This document shows, piece after piece, positions 54,210 to 62,051 of a stretch of DNA of 62,051 nt. The stretch comes from a virus, in IMG/VR virus record IMGVR_UViG_3300020220_000046, positions 1 to 62,051 of that record. One strand, given 5' to 3'. How positions within the stretch are numbered: position 1 is the stretch's first letter; every line of letters starts with the position of its first letter. The position numbers and the translations under genes are program-made. The notes under the pieces are model-generated. The model was not told where the DNA came from, searched no databases, and saw nothing but the letters and a program-made list of their open reading frames with translations.

Positions 54210-55184
54210 TTAAAAATAAATGTCATCAATGTTTGTTATGTCTTCAATAGACGATGTTGTTGCCACACCCGCTTTTTGATATTCGGCAACTCTTTTTTCA
54301 AAGAAATTTGTTTTACCTTGAATTGCAATATTCTCCATAAAATCAAATGGGTTATTTGAATTACATACTTTAGGTACACCCAAAGACATTAACAATCTGT
54401 CGGTAACGAACTCCAAATACTGAGACATCAAATCTGAATTCATACCAATTAAACGAACCGGTAGTGCCTCAAGAATAAACTCTTTTTCAATCTCTAATGC
54501 GCTACAAATGATTTCTTTTATTTTAGTCTGTGTAAGTTTCTTTTGAATATGATTGTTATACAAATGACAAGCAAAGTCACAATGCATTCCCTCGTCACGA
54601 GAAATCAGCTCATTTGAGAACGTTAATCCTGGCATTAAACCACGTTTTTTGAGCCAAAAAATAGAACAAAATGAGCCAGAAAAGAAAATACCCTCAACTG
54701 CAGCAAACGCGACAAGTCGTTCAACGAATGAGTCAGCGTTAATCCACTTGATTGCCCATTCTGCTTTTTTCTTGATAGCGGGTACAGTTTCAATCGCATT
54801 AAATAAACGATTCTGTTCTTCTTTATCTTTAATATATGTATCAATCAAAAGTGAATAGGTTTCACTATGAATGTTTTCCATCATGATTTGGAAACCATAA
54901 AACATTTTAGCTTCTGTGAATTGAACTTCGTTAATAAAATTCATCGCCAGGTTTTCATTTACGATACCATCCGATGCCGCAAAAAACGCCAAAACGTGTT
55001 TAATGAAATGATGTTCATCATCATTTAATTTGTTTCCCCAGTCATTGATGTCTTGTGCTAAATCAATTTCCTCGGCCGTCCAAAAACACGCTTCTTGTTG
55101 TTTATAAAGCTTCCATATATCGTGGTGTTCGATTGGAAAGAGGACAAAACGGCCAGGATTTTCTTGTAAAATCTTTTCTTTCAT
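54210..55184 (-). CDS. nrdB: Ribonucleotide reductase class Ia, small (radical) subunit
   Basis: 324 residues. Di-iron ligands: [15 protein letters not shown] (Asp/Glu), [13 protein letters not shown] (Glu, His and the radical Tyr in the E-x-x-H-x-x-x-Y arrangement), [10 protein letters not shown] (Glu) and [11 protein letters not shown] (Glu, His). The C-terminal DDIYF tail fits large-subunit binding. It generates the tyrosyl radical for NrdA. One gene upstream of nrdA, 12-base gap. Confidence 0.93.
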   Translation of the reverse strand: MKEKILQENPGRFVLFPIEHHDIWKLYKQQEACFWTAEEIDLAQDINDWGNKLNDDEHHFIKHVLAFFAASDGIVNENLAMNFINEVQFTEAKMFYGFQIMMENIHSETYSLLIDTYIKDKEEQNRLFNAIETVPAIKKKAEWAIKWINADSFVERLVAFAAVEGIFFSGSFCSIFWLKKRGLMPGLTFSNELISRDEGMHCDFACHLYNNHIQKKLTQTKIKEIICSALEIEKEFILEALPVRLIGMNSDLMSQYLEFVTDRLLMSLGVPKVCNSNNPFDFMENIAIQGKTNFFEKRVAEYQKAGVATTSSIEDITNIDDIYF

Positions 55185-55201
55185 TTATTAAATTTATAGG
55201 A

Positions 55202-56575
55202 CTACCGATTAAGTAACTCTTGTCGTCTCTTAAATGCGTCAGCCGCCCTTTTGGTATTTGTTTTTACTTTTTCTTCTTGGTGACCGAGAAGTGTTGTTTG
55301 ACTTTCAGTATCAATTTTTAGATATTTGTTATCAAACTTGCAGTTGTTCCAAATAATACCATCTTGACCAATACGTGATTTAAGAAGTGTCATTGTTGCC
55401 AGGTTGTGTTCTTTTTGTTCAAGTGTTTTACCAACGGATAATACAACGTGACCAATCTGTGCCTTTTTGATTGACCCACCCATTTGGTCGGCAGTAACTA
55501 CTTCAGATGAGATTGATTCTCTATTTCCTTGAGTTGCTGTCCATATTGCAATATCAAATTCATGGGTCATAGCCTCAATACTTCTCATAACAGAACCCTC
55601 ACTTTTCCATTCTTCACCGAAAATACATCTTTCAGGTGAAATACAATCCACGTAATCGATTACCAAAAGGTCTAACTTTTTACCATCAGACAAGTGTTTT
55701 CTTATTCTTGATTTAATTTCAGAAATGGTGACAGAGTCACTTGGTAACTTCATTGTACTAAGTGAACCCGTATTTACTTCTTTAATTTCCTCAATAATTT
55801 TCTTAACCTCATCTTTTCTTTCGGATTGTGCATCTGACTCAATTCCTGTCCAAATGGTAAAGTGTTTTCTTTTGATATTTGATGGATTGTCCTCGAAGAA
55901 TATTTGAAGTACGTTAAAATTATGATTGTATGCTGTGTTTGAGAATAATGTTAATAATGTTGTCTTACCTGTTCCGGTAGGTGCTAATACAACCCCAAGT
56001 TCACCTCTACCTAAACCACCTTTAAGAACATTATCAACTCCTGTAATTCCTGTTGGAATTGCTTGTCTATTATCTTTTTCTAAAGTGGCATCAATATCAT
56101 GAAATACGTCCATTGATTCTTCAGGAGGAAGTCCTACCTGCATCGCCTTCTGAATAATAGTTTCAATCTTTGGGTAGTCTTGGAATGCTCCGTTTTCGAT
56201 GATGGTATTGATTTTCTTTAATTCCTTCTTTAGGTTCTGTTGTTTACAGAAATTCAACGCTTCGTCCTTAACAATAGAATTATCTTGTGTATTTGTTTTG
56301 ATGGATTCAAGTGTATCTAAGTGAATTTTTGCATTCTCTCGAGACCCCATCTCTGCAATAATTTTAATTGCCAAACTCTGATAGTCTGGTAATTTGCTGT
56401 GCGTCTTATAATATTCTTTAATGCACTCTGAAATGAATTTGAACGATACGTTGTCGAAATATTTACTTTCGATTACATCGATAATTTGTTCTCCATATTT
56501 TTTATCCTCTATAATTGACCTTAATAATGCTTGTTGAAATGACGTTCCTAACGTACCAAAATTCTTTTCATTCAT
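55202..56575 (-). CDS. 41: Replicative DNA helicase, DnaB/gp41-like
   Basis: 457 residues. RecA-type ATPase: Walker A APTGTGKTTLLTLFSN (198-206 core), KLDLLVIDYVDCISPE (Walker B) and WTATQGNRESISSE (motif with Gln). The N-terminal helical domain (SFQQALLRSIIEDKKYGEQI) matches the DnaB-type primase-binding region. The tail (TLLGHQEEKVKT) is short. It unwinds DNA at the fork; works with the primase at 27.2 kb. It lies between the RNR genes and the duplicated-domain protein gene. Confidence 0.88.
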   Translation of the reverse strand: MNEKNFGTLGTSFQQALLRSIIEDKKYGEQIIDVIESKYFDNVSFKFISECIKEYYKTHSKLPDYQSLAIKIIAEMGSRENAKIHLDTLESIKTNTQDNSIVKDEALNFCKQQNLKKELKKINTIIENGAFQDYPKIETIIQKAMQVGLPPEESMDVFHDIDATLEKDNRQAIPTGITGVDNVLKGGLGRGELGVVLAPTGTGKTTLLTLFSNTAYNHNFNVLQIFFEDNPSNIKRKHFTIWTGIESDAQSERKDEVKKIIEEIKEVNTGSLSTMKLPSDSVTISEIKSRIRKHLSDGKKLDLLVIDYVDCISPERCIFGEEWKSEGSVMRSIEAMTHEFDIAIWTATQGNRESISSEVVTADQMGGSIKKAQIGHVVLSVGKTLEQKEHNLATMTLLKSRIGQDGIIWNNCKFDNKYLKIDTESQTTLLGHQEEKVKTNTKRAADAFKRRQELLNR

Positions 56576-56595
56576 TGTATATATATATTATTTTT

Positions 56596-57039
56596 TTATA
56601 ATTTATGGTTCAAGTATCTTGTTTCCAGTTCTTCAGATGATAAAATAGCGGTTAACTCCGCCAAATATCTCTTCAGGTGGGGACGAATGTCCACCGTATA
56701 TCTCGTTTTTGGATGAAAGAAATACGCGGGGAACACCCTTTGAATAAATACTTCGTCACCCATCTTAATTTCCAACAAAAAAGTTTCTTTCGAGGTATCT
56801 TCCGTGGCTTCTGCAGACCCCAAACCATAAAAATATTCACGATTTTCGTAGAGATAATCCGAAGTTTTTATTTTTAAATCTTCAAAAATTTCGTCACAAA
56901 TATTTTTCACATAATAATGCATGTTGAGTGAACGACGAGATTTTGGGTTATGACCCCTGACATTAAAATAACGTTGGCAAATAATGTTTCCTTCAAGAGT
57001 TAAAAGAAATTCGAATTTAGTTACATCTTGATTAGTCAT
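56596..57039 (-). CDS. Unknown protein with internally duplicated domain
   Basis: 147 residues. Two halves align by eye: FEFLLTLEGNIICQRYFNVR (about 9-28) with FLLEIKMGDEVFIQRVFPAY (about 87-106), each followed by P-K-(S/T)-R and a helical part. A conserved core of F-x-L-x(5)-(I/V)-x-QR-x-F...P-K-x-R is present in both. It overlaps the RNase H gene by eight bases. It sits in the replication block between the helicase and RNase H-type genes, so it may be a helicase loader or a replication accessory (T4 has gp59 there), but that is speculative. Confidence 0.58.
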   Translation of the reverse strand: MTNQDVTKFEFLLTLEGNIICQRYFNVRGHNPKSRRSLNMHYYVKNICDEIFEDLKIKTSDYLYENREYFYGLGSAEATEDTSKETFLLEIKMGDEVFIQRVFPAYFFHPKTRYTVDIRPHLKRYLAELTAILSSEELETRYLNHKL

Positions 57040-58051
57040 TGGTTTTTATTTTAATTATTTTTTTATTTTTTTCTTTTCTTGTTAATCTTAAAAAGGGGTT
57101 TAAGAAGTTTATCCATGCATCATCTAACTTGGGAAGGAGAAGGAAGATTCCGTCTTCTGTCATCATTTTCATCATATTCTTATATGAACGTCCTTCGGGG
57201 TCTAATCGGTCGTTTATTAAGGAAATAATCGACTCCTTTGCTTCATCCGTTAGGAATGGTTCGTCAAGACTCACAATTCTATTATTGACATCAAAAAATT
57301 CCTCTCCAAATACTCCGTATTTGGTCACTCCAGTTAGAAGATTAGTGATAAGACGATTATCCTTGTCTTCCTCAAATAAGATGTTAAATCGGTCTCTAAT
57401 GAAGTCTAATGTAATTCCCTCGGTCTTTAGTTCGGGAACCATGGTGAGAAGTCTTCTGACACCAAGATTCTTTATACCTGCAATATTATCAGATGGGTCA
57501 CCACATAACATCTTTACAATTTTGATGTTCTCTATTCGAATCTCCTCGTGGTCATAGACAAACATATCGTTAGGTTGATACATTCGACTATGTGTGGGAT
57601 TGAATAGTCTTGTGTTCTCCGATACAAGTTGGGTAAGGTCTCCGTCAGATGAGAATATAATTATACCTTCATTTGAGTGTTGGACATAATATGCTATGGA
57701 ATCATCTGTTTCACAATAGTCGTATTCTCCTTGTCTCACAAACAACTCTTCGAGGTATTGTTTTACTCTATTTCGTTGTTGTCCGTAAGAGTGGACTTGT
57801 TCCTCACTTCTAATTCGTTCCCTTCTGTTTTCTTTATAGTGGTGGTAGTATCTTCTGCGAGATGATGAACCTTCTTTACCATCCCAAAATACCACTACCT
57901 TATCTAATCTATGTGTCTCAATAGCTCTTCTAAGAGTATTGATGAAGTGGTATAATCCACCAATATGATTACCCTTGTAAAAGTGATTCTTTAATCCAAA
58001 AAAACCAATGGTTAATAAATTATCTCCATCAACCAATAAAATATTAGACAT
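57032..58051 (-). CDS. rnh: 5'-3' exonuclease/RNase H of the FEN family (T4 Rnh-like)
   Basis: 339 residues. The N-terminal MSNILLVDGDNLLTIGFFGL begins the FEN core with Asp residues; VVVFWDGKEGSSSRRRYYHH, IIIFSSDGDLTQLV and CGDPSDNIAGIKNLGVRR (the acidic and helix-hairpin-helix region) follow. Removes RNA primers of Okazaki fragments. Longer at the C-terminus than needed for the core (LPKLDDAWINFLNPFLRL, basic end). Next to UvsX and gp32-like genes, as in T4. Confidence 0.85.
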   Translation of the reverse strand: MSNILLVDGDNLLTIGFFGLKNHFYKGNHIGGLYHFINTLRRAIETHRLDKVVVFWDGKEGSSSRRRYYHHYKENRRERIRSEEQVHSYGQQRNRVKQYLEELFVRQGEYDYCETDDSIAYYVQHSNEGIIIFSSDGDLTQLVSENTRLFNPTHSRMYQPNDMFVYDHEEIRIENIKIVKMLCGDPSDNIAGIKNLGVRRLLTMVPELKTEGITLDFIRDRFNILFEEDKDNRLITNLLTGVTKYGVFGEEFFDVNNRIVSLDEPFLTDEAKESIISLINDRLDPEGRSYKNMMKMMTEDGIFLLLPKLDDAWINFLNPFLRLTRKEKNKKIIKIKTND

Positions 58052-58082
58052 TTCGTCTTATGTAATTTTCCGTTAAACAATA

Positions 58083-59114
58083 TCAATCTTCAGTATCTTC
58101 GTCAGCTATAGGTTCAAACTTAATATCTGTAACATTTGTAACTGATTCTCCGAATAGTTTACTTATGTAATCAAGATGTTCCTTAATATAATTTTCCCTT
58201 GAAATCTTTTCTTCTGCTGTTTCTTTTGCTCTCATGAATCCGTGTGGCGTTACCATAATTTTTCCATCTGCGAACGCAATACCATTAACATGATTCTTCA
58301 TTACTGAAATTTTACTTCTGGTTGCGATAGTAATGGTTCTCTTATTTTTTGTGATAGAGATTTTGGTAATACCAGCATTTTTCTCATTTCCAAAACGGAA
58401 AACCAGTGTTGAGTTTAACCAAATTGATTCGCCCCCTTTAGCTTTGATTTTTGGTTGTTCCCATGGGTTACTTGGAAGTTCTACCCAAGGTTGATTTACA
58501 ATCACAAGAGTATTCGTGTTTGTCTTATCCGCTCTTCTTGAACCTGAAATACGTTGGTTAATACCCATACCAATTTTATCAGAAAGAACTGATGCGTTGT
58601 GTTGTTTACCACCTTTACCTTCCCAGGTCATCTTACATGGTACAGAACCAACAGAATCCCAAAGGAACAATAGGTCATATGGTATTTCACCATTTTCTTG
58701 TGCATCAATCATTTCATTAATAAAGTCAGTAATTTGTTCAATATACTCGAAATCATTTCTAAAAATGAAATCACCTGTGAAAGTAATTTCACCTGTATCG
58801 GTATTAACATCTTCTTTAACCGGAACGCCCATAATCTCTGCGTGTTCAAAGTTGAACTTTTGTTCTGTAATAATGAAGATGGGTAATATACCCTTTTTAA
58901 TTGCGTCCGCAGCTGCCGCCAATAATGCGGTTGTTTTACCTGTATCCGTGTGACCAAGGAACATGTTAATGTGTCCAAGAGCAGGACCAGGTAAACCCGT
59001 TGCGTCCAAAAATGCGTTACCCAAATCTAAAAACCTATCAGGTTTGTAGGTCATTTTACTTGAGTATTTGGATGTTATACTAGAAATTGAAAAATCTTTT
59101 TTCTTAATAACCAT
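58083..59114 (-). CDS. uvsX: UvsX/RecA-like recombinase
   Basis: 343 residues. Walker A GHTDTGKTTALLAAAA (54-69), IFIITEQKFNFEHAEIMGV, Walker B LLFLWDSVGSVP and a loop with SRRADKTNTNTLVIVNQ. Binds ssDNA and drives strand exchange for recombination-dependent replication, working with the gp32-like protein encoded next to it and the gp46/47-like nuclease. The start ATG at 59114 is A-rich upstream and without a Shine-Dalgarno sequence. Confidence 0.9.
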   Translation of the reverse strand: MVIKKKDFSISSITSKYSSKMTYKPDRFLDLGNAFLDATGLPGPALGHINMFLGHTDTGKTTALLAAAADAIKKGILPIFIITEQKFNFEHAEIMGVPVKEDVNTDTGEITFTGDFIFRNDFEYIEQITDFINEMIDAQENGEIPYDLLFLWDSVGSVPCKMTWEGKGGKQHNASVLSDKIGMGINQRISGSRRADKTNTNTLVIVNQPWVELPSNPWEQPKIKAKGGESIWLNSTLVFRFGNEKNAGITKISITKNKRTITIATRSKISVMKNHVNGIAFADGKIMVTPHGFMRAKETAEEKISRENYIKEHLDYISKLFGESVTNVTDIKFEPIADEDTED

Positions 59115-59182
59115 ATTAATATTTTTTAAAAAGGACTACTCTCAAGGACAAGATGTCCAAGAGAGAGTCCTGTATATTGTTC

Positions 59183-60031
59183 TTAGAATGGGAGGTCATC
59201 ATCCGCGCCATCACTTTCTTGTGGGTCTACTGGTTTTGTAGTTGTAGGCGAAGAGGGGGGCATGATTGTTCCACTTTCTTCTAAATTAGAAACCCATTTT
59301 TTGGTTTCACTATCCCACTTTGGAACTTCACCTTTGGCAACCATTTCTAAATATTCTTCGGGTTTTTTAGAATATACATCCGCCCATGTCAAATCATCGT
59401 TTACCCATGAGTCAGAAGTCCCCTTATCTGTGTGTAGTGGATTTTGGTCTTCGGGGATGATAGATGTGATTGTAGTATACTCTCGACCATTACCGGCTTT
59501 GGTTAATCCCAAAGTAATGATAAGGTCACGACCAATGTTTACATCGGTGATATCGCCTTTGTTTTTAAATAAAGGAAAGATTTTATCTAATACACCATCA
59601 CCTCTACTATTGTGTTTGAAACGCCAGAACTTAACACCATCCGGTTCGTTCTCTCTATCGATAACTTTTACAATATAGAACTTACGAGCTCTGTATTGAC
59701 GAGCAAGAACCTTGTCGGATTCAAGTCCTGTCATATTGAGTGCATCGTACACCTCGTTTAGGGGTGAACGTTTACCATCCTGTTTTGGGTCATATAGTTT
59801 AACCCAATTACCGTCCACCTGAACCTCATGGAAATACACCTCTTTAAATGGTGAACCACCATCTGTGGTAGGTAGGATTCTAATACGTTTTTCACCACTA
59901 CGGGCACCTTTTGGTAACAGGGTAGTAAAATACTTCTTTAATCGTTCTTCTTGTGAAACTTTGTTTGAACTGCCGCCAGCGGCTTGTTTGTTTTTCTCAT
60001 ACTGAGCTAAAACTGCATCAAATGTAGACAT
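59183..60031 (-). CDS. 32: Single-stranded DNA-binding protein, gp32-like
   Basis: 282 residues. N-terminal QEERLKKYFTTLLPKGARSG, basic loop RQYRARKFYIVKVIDRENEP, VKFWRFKHNSRGDGVLDKIF and GRDLIITLGLTKAGNGREYT fit the gp32 core. No cysteine is present, so the zinc site of T4 gp32 is missing. The acidic end DGADDDLPF resembles the SSB C-terminal tip that recruits partner proteins. First gene of the replication run; a terminator precedes it, so it is expected to have its own promoter. Confidence 0.88.
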   Translation of the reverse strand: MSTFDAVLAQYEKNKQAAGGSSNKVSQEERLKKYFTTLLPKGARSGEKRIRILPTTDGGSPFKEVYFHEVQVDGNWVKLYDPKQDGKRSPLNEVYDALNMTGLESDKVLARQYRARKFYIVKVIDRENEPDGVKFWRFKHNSRGDGVLDKIFPLFKNKGDITDVNIGRDLIITLGLTKAGNGREYTTITSIIPEDQNPLHTDKGTSDSWVNDDLTWADVYSKKPEEYLEMVAKGEVPKWDSETKKWVSNLEESGTIMPPSSPTTTKPVDPQESDGADDDLPF

Positions 60032-60074
60032 AAAATAAAATTTAAATTGGTTATATGTAAAATATAGTAAAAAA

Positions 60075-60098
60075 AAACCGGATTACAAAATCCGGTTT
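60075..60098 (-). terminator. Intrinsic terminator upstream of the gp32-like gene
   Basis: AAACCGGAT (60075-60083), loop TACAAA, ATCCGGTTT (60090-60098): a 9-bp stem followed on the minus strand by T's. It ends the message of the genes at 60120-62035 before gp32 begins. Confidence 0.82.
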
Positions 60099-60119
60099 GA
60101 AAAAAGTTTGAAAAATATT

Positions 60120-60494
60120 TTACTCTAAAGTTAAAAGATACAAAAGTTTGTTTAACAAACCAAGCATCTCATCCCTTAGGTTTAAAAGGTCTGTGTCTTT
60201 GGATGGGTCTAAGTCTTCTGTAAATTGGATGATACCTTCGACACATACTGTAATCATGTCTTTTGGATTCATCTCCGACAGGTTTATAAGTTTTATATTA
60301 TTAGTCTCATCATCTAAAACAAATCTACCATACTTACCCATAGCAATCTCAACGAATTCATCAATTAATTCTGTGAAATCATTATAAGTATTACCAAACG
60401 CTTCGTGTCTTGCGATACCCTTTGTTTGCCAGTGGTTAATTTTTAATTGTAGATGTAGTCCTAATAAAAAATTTACTTTAGAACCTAAATTCAT
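60120..60494 (-). CDS. DUF5856-like four-helix (ferritin-like) protein
   Basis: 124 residues. The start MNLGSKVNFLLGLHLQLKIN then HWQTKGIARHEAFGNTYNDF contains the H-W-x-TKG-x-x-H-x-A-x-x-x-x-Y pattern of phage ferritin-like DUF5856 proteins. LIDEFVEIAMGKYGRF and a final helix (LRDEMLGLLNKLLYLLTL) complete four helices. The His/Glu positions are reminiscent of Dps/ferritin-like folds, but metal binding is not shown. Likely a virion-associated or core protein; it overlaps the next gene by 17 bases. Confidence 0.6.
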   Translation of the reverse strand: MNLGSKVNFLLGLHLQLKINHWQTKGIARHEAFGNTYNDFTELIDEFVEIAMGKYGRFVLDDETNNIKLINLSEMNPKDMITVCVEGIIQFTEDLDPSKDTDLLNLRDEMLGLLNKLLYLLTLE

Positions 60495-61155
60495 CTTGGT
60501 CGTCTTGTTTATTAAACGTATCTCTTATTGTTTCTTGTGAATAATTCTGAATATCGTCTTTGGTTAAGACATACTCATTTTTACCACTTGCCCTCATTTC
60601 ACCTTGTTTTTGTGAAAAGAACTCTTGTGGGTTTTGATTAAAGGGATATGAATCTAATGAACGCATCTCAAGTCTTTCTTGAGGGGTTGGTTCTTTTACT
60701 TGTTCAATCTTAGAGCCCAATTCGTCAATCTTAGCCATAACAGCATCCATATCTGCCAATTTTTGTTCTAAGTCGTTCAATTTAGTGAACACATCGTCCA
60801 TCTTAGAAACAACTCCTTGGTTCTCACCCCTGCTATTGTCCAAATCCTTTTTAATTGATTTGGTCATATTAACTAAATCGGTGATATCGATTTCTTCGGT
60901 TGTATCTTCTCCTCCCCCAACTGGTGGCGGTGCTCCAGCACCGGCATCCATAGGTGGAGGGGTGGGTGCTCCAGCACCGGCATCCATAGGTGGAGGGGTG
61001 GGTGCTCCAGCACCGGCATCCATAGGTGGAGCCACTGCCGCAGGGTCCGCTGGAGGGGGTGGAATTTCCTGTTCGTTCATTAATTTAGTTGCGTATTTGT
61101 TGATTTCTTTAAATCTAGCAACTTCTTCTAATAGTTTTTTTTCTAATTTACTCAT
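60478..61155 (-). CDS. Proline-rich coiled-coil protein, probable virion or core component
   Basis: 225 residues. An N-terminal helix (MSKLEKKLLEEVARFKEIN), a Pro/Gly/Ala segment with three copies of MDAGAGAPTPPP, a long coiled coil (NDLEQKLADMDAVMAKIDEL) and a C-terminal segment RSLDSYPFNQNPQEFFSQKQ followed by RASGKNEYVLTKDDI. The latter resembles C-termini of virion or scaffold proteins from marine Bacteroidota phages, by memory. The Pro-rich segment is DNA-level tandemly repeated. Context: small probable structural genes. Function not known. Confidence 0.58.
   Translation of the reverse strand: MSKLEKKLLEEVARFKEINKYATKLMNEQEIPPPPADPAAVAPPMDAGAGAPTPPPMDAGAGAPTPPPMDAGAGAPPPVGGGEDTTEEIDITDLVNMTKSIKKDLDNSRGENQGVVSKMDDVFTKLNDLEQKLADMDAVMAKIDELGSKIEQVKEPTPQERLEMRSLDSYPFNQNPQEFFSQKQGEMRASGKNEYVLTKDDIQNYSQETIRDTFNKQDDQDEFRF
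60929..61036 (-). repeat. 36-base tandem repeat, three copies
   Basis: Copies start at 60929, 60965 and 61001; the first two are identical over 36 bases and the third over the first 30. Each encodes MDAGAGAPTPPP or its start. Located within the coiled-coil protein gene. Confidence 0.8.
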
Positions 61156-61159
61156 GGCT

Positions 61160-61363
61160 TTAATCTTGTAATAGTTGTCTACCGTCTTCGGTAATAAATT
61201 TTTTATTGATTCTTTCTACGATTCCATCTTTAATCCTGATGACATAACATTCGCCTGTCTGTAAATCACACTCTTCTCTTTCCATACCATCCTGAGAAAC
61301 ACTTTTGGTTTTGGTTGGGGAAATAAAATTGTCGAGTGCGTTATTTAATTTTTCGTTACTCAT
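61160..61363 (-). CDS. Small unknown protein with paired cysteines
   Basis: 67 residues from ATG at 61363 (longer frames start at non-AUG codons). It starts MSNEKLNNALDNFISPTKTK; the centre has EECDLQTGECYVIRIKDGI, with Cys spaced seven apart; the end is KKFITEDGRQLLQD. It looks like a short helix plus a small beta hairpin. A TATTTAT element lies 14 bases upstream. It lies between two probable structural genes; function unknown. Confidence 0.55.
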   Translation of the reverse strand: MSNEKLNNALDNFISPTKTKSVSQDGMEREECDLQTGECYVIRIKDGIVERINKKFITEDGRQLLQD

Positions 61364-61411
61364 AGTATTTTCTTTTATAAATATCAAAGAAATGATAAAA
61401 TATACCGATTG

Positions 61412-62035
61412 TTAAGACATTTTGAAGTATATTACTTCACCTGTATCTATTTTAAGTTCATCCATTAGTTTTGGCGACATACCCATACCATATCCCTCTA
61501 CTTTTGGACCTACCGATATTGGCCCTTGTACTGATAAGGGTCCTGAACCCGGTACTAATTGATAACTTGGTTGTAATGTATATGTTTTACCATTCTGAGG
61601 GTTTTTGAATTCTGTTTTTGCGGTTCTTATTTTTTGAGCATTCGCAGTACCGAGTTGGAACTTGGTATTGTAAAACTTCATATCTGAACCACTAACATCA
61701 GACCATTTGATTCCTTCCGCAACGTTCATGGTTGTTCCTGATTCAATAGGATATTTTTCCCCTCCCATTTTAATTACAATAGCCCTAAGCCAAGTTTCTG
61801 TTCCACTACCTGATGTGTAATCAACCTTTTGAATATCGGGTTCGTTATCATATCCGTTATATGGTACACCAAACTCTGTTATACCCACTTTTGGTGTTGA
61901 TTTTGTAAAGTCTTCTCCTTCTATTGATTTTGTCCCCATATTTGTAAAATATGTGACACCGTCAAATACAACTGTCTTGGTTGTACCCTCGATTGCCTTT
62001 TTTTGTTTTAATACCGATTTAGCCTTACTTGTCAT
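61412..62035 (-). CDS. Unknown protein at window edge
   Basis: 207 residues from ATG at 62035 (MTSKAKSVLKQKKAIEGTTK). A GTG at 62050 in the same frame is also possible, and the frame stays open to the window edge, so the true start may lie beyond. Beta-rich middle (KVGITEFGVPYNGYDNEPDI; WLRAIVIKMGGEKYPIESG) and a Gly/Pro-rich region near the end (QLVPGSGPLSVQGPISVGPK). No family recognised. Adjacent genes suggest a structural context. Confidence 0.55.
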   Translation of the reverse strand: MTSKAKSVLKQKKAIEGTTKTVVFDGVTYFTNMGTKSIEGEDFTKSTPKVGITEFGVPYNGYDNEPDIQKVDYTSGSGTETWLRAIVIKMGGEKYPIESGTTMNVAEGIKWSDVSGSDMKFYNTKFQLGTANAQKIRTAKTEFKNPQNGKTYTLQPSYQLVPGSGPLSVQGPISVGPKVEGYGMGMSPKLMDELKIDTGEVIYFKMS

Positions 62036-62051
62036 TTTATCAAATAACACT

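Overview
The window is a 62 kb piece of a large, AT-rich tailed-phage genome with a contractile (T4-like, myovirus) tail. Almost every gene is on the minus strand. The phage origin rests on a T4-type replication and recombination set (gp32-like SSB, UvsX/RecA, RNase H/FEN nuclease, gp41-like helicase, DnaG-like primase, gp46/gp47 nuclease complex, RuvC-like resolvase, class Ia ribonucleotide reductase) and a baseplate set (gp25-like, gp6/J-like, gpI-like proteins). A Bacteroidota host is inferred from four things: a small histone-H1-like protein of the Bacteroidota type; a C-terminal motif typical of Bacteroidota rhomboid-associated proteins (DUF6576-like); a sigma factor resembling Bacteroidota RpoD; and leaders that are A-rich and lack a Shine-Dalgarno sequence. 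Terminase, portal, major capsid and DNA polymerase genes are not in the window.

Layout, left to right (transcription mostly right to left). 1-8.1 kb: receptor-binding and tail-fibre genes with LamG-like and fibrinogen-like adhesive domains, a glycosyltransferase, and paralogous fibre proteins. 8.2-11.1 kb: glutaredoxin, thioredoxin, a BCS1-like AAA ATPase and a D12-class DNA adenine methylase. 11.2-12.0 kb: the only plus-strand genes, two coupled unknown ORFs behind a sigma70-like promoter. 12.0-17.2 kb: small proteins including the histone-H1-like one, then probable virion or core proteins with zinc ribbons, a ParB-like domain and an amidase fold without zinc ligands. 17.3-21.7 kb: membrane and coiled-coil proteins, a sigma factor, a candidate spanin-like overlapping pair, and ClpP. 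21.7-29 kb: recombination and primase genes, plus an intergenic structured RNA candidate. 29-51.7 kb: baseplate and tail structural block, including four neighbouring genes with long Thr-Pro (mucin-like) tracts, the largest encoding 2375 residues. 51.7-60 kb: nucleotide metabolism and replication. 60-62 kb: probable structural or scaffold proteins.

The points most worth a second look are the mucin-like repeat locus (31.2-40.8 kb), a four-hairpin RNA with its own promoter and terminator (28.21-28.38 kb), a 10-A slippery run followed by an open -1 frame (17.13-17.34 kb), a phage-encoded histone-H1-like protein, the zinc-ligand-less amidase fold, and a recurrent TATTTAT element upstream of many starts. 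No tRNA genes, insertion sequences or CRISPR arrays were seen. No stretch over 300 bases lacks a gene once the small ORFs listed here are counted. Function calls come from reading motifs by eye; no database search was run.
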